5,298 nucleotides of DNA from an uncultured Collinsella sp. (GTDB lineage: Bacteria > Actinomycetota > Coriobacteriia > Coriobacteriales > Coriobacteriaceae): positions 1 through 5,298 of the forward strand of contig CABULX010000133.1 in assembly GCA_902492545.1 (NCBI GenBank). The letters run 5' to 3'. Of the stretch, positions 4,834 to 5,298 are shown piece by piece. Within the stretch, counting starts at the first letter, position 1. Every line of letters starts with the position of its first letter. The notes beneath the pieces were generated by a model. The model did not search any database, was not told the DNA's origin, and worked only from the letters and a program-made list of their open reading frames with translations. The position numbers and the translations under genes were made by a program.

Positions 4834-5298
4834 TTACGCCGGCATGGCCGCGAACCCGTCCATCAAGAACAGCCTAAGAACCAGCTTGATGACATATCCC
4901 GGTTTGACTTCAGCCGCGTCAAAGACATGGCGCTCGGCGAGCTCGCTGCAGTATGTATAGATGTCGCGGATAAGGTCCGCGCCCGAAAGCGTAAACATGT
5001 AGCCTGCGTCCGAAAGCGCATTGGGCGCGGCGGGCAACTTGGCCATGTGGCAGAACGTTTGCAGGTCGGGCGCCATAACATTCTGGTAGTCGAGGTGGCC
5101 GCTGGCATCCTGTGCGGCAAGCTCCAATTGGCGCACAAAATCCAGCGCCGCTGCCAGCACAAAGCTCGGCGTAGGCGCGTTGACGTCCTGAGTGGTCGCC
5201 ACGAGCCTGCCCGCCGCCTGCGTGACAAGCCAAGCGACCTCGCGCTGGCAACGCACGGCCTTGCGCGTAACCGGCTTGATGGACGAAGAAGAAACGCT
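4834..5298 (-). CDS. Unrecognised protein, C-terminal part, runs off the window
   Basis: The frame is open from the window edge to a TAA at 4836-4834 and gives 154 residues of a longer protein. GTG at 5256 is an internal candidate start, but I see no convincing ribosome binding site before it, and the frame continues upstream through 14 more codons (beginning SVSSSSIKPVTRKA), so the real start is probably outside. The codons are mostly G/C-ending in this frame, whereas the other two minus-strand frames give arginine-, serine- and threonine-rich or alanine-rich low-quality products. The sequence is mixed helical with no signal peptide, membrane segment or zinc site visible. Its end reads EVKPGYVIKLVLRLFLMDGF and then AAMPA. 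I do not recognise the family and assign no function. It is convergent with the regulator gene, so the two are not in one operon. Confidence 0.7.
   Translation of the reverse strand, partial: SVSSSSIKPVTRKAVRCQREVAWLVTQAAGRLVATTQDVNAPTPSFVLAAALDFVRQLELAAQDASGHLDYQNVMAPDLQTFCHMAKLPAAPNALSDAGYMFTLSGADLIRDIYTYCSELAERHVFDAAEVKPGYVIKLVLRLFLMDGFAAMPA

Noticed and set aside
4863..5251. Two alternative minus-strand frames over the last gene
   Set aside because: Their products are rich in Arg, Ser, Thr or Ala with poor codon use; the frame ending at 4834 has balanced composition and G/C-ending codons and stays open to the window edge.

Overview
The window looks like a piece of a GC-rich actinobacterial chromosome, most likely a gut Coriobacteriia such as Collinsella. 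This rests on strongly G/C-ending codons, a mannose-family PTS beside a sugar-isomerase-type deglycase, and a G+C-rich hairpin terminator with a clean T-tract. The genus is an inference from style and gene content, not from a marker gene.

Left part (1-2917): a sugar-uptake and catabolism operon on the + strand. An AT-rich leader holds a weak promoter candidate and a 7-bp dyad. It is followed by a 344-aa double-SIS protein of the FrlB/FraB/GfrF deglycase type (99-1133), then the membrane subunits EIIC (1215-1988) and EIID (1988-2836) of a mannose/fructose/sorbose-family PTS. A perfect 13-bp inverted repeat separates the enzyme gene from the transporter genes. EIIC and EIID overlap by one base, and the EIID ribosome binding site lies in the codons for the acidic EIIC tail. 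A strong intrinsic terminator (2882-2917) ends the unit. The likely pathway is PTS uptake and phosphorylation of an Amadori-type sugar-amine such as fructoselysine or glucoselysine, then cleavage by the deglycase. EIIA and EIIB are not in the window and cannot be downstream in the same transcript, so they must be upstream or elsewhere.

Middle part (2918-4733): about 350 bp of AT-rich intergenic DNA, then a 488-aa protein with an N-terminal AlbA_2 (Schlafen-type) domain, a GHKL-like ATP-binding domain and a C-terminal winged helix. The intergenic region carries two 74-bp direct repeats (65 of 74 positions identical, offset 165 bp). Each contains three TATCTCTC-type half-sites followed by three in the opposite orientation. 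This is the most striking structure in the window and reads as a multi-site operator, probably for the adjacent regulator. A bulged stem-loop and a 10-bp palindrome lie between the two copies.

Right part (4734-5298): a short convergent intergenic stretch with an imperfect hairpin, then the C-terminal 154 codons of an unrecognised protein on the - strand that runs off the window. A 17-bp sequence matching at 15 positions occurs on both sides of the regulator segment (2940-2956 and 4756-4772), raising the weak possibility that the segment was inserted as a cassette between two convergent transcription units.
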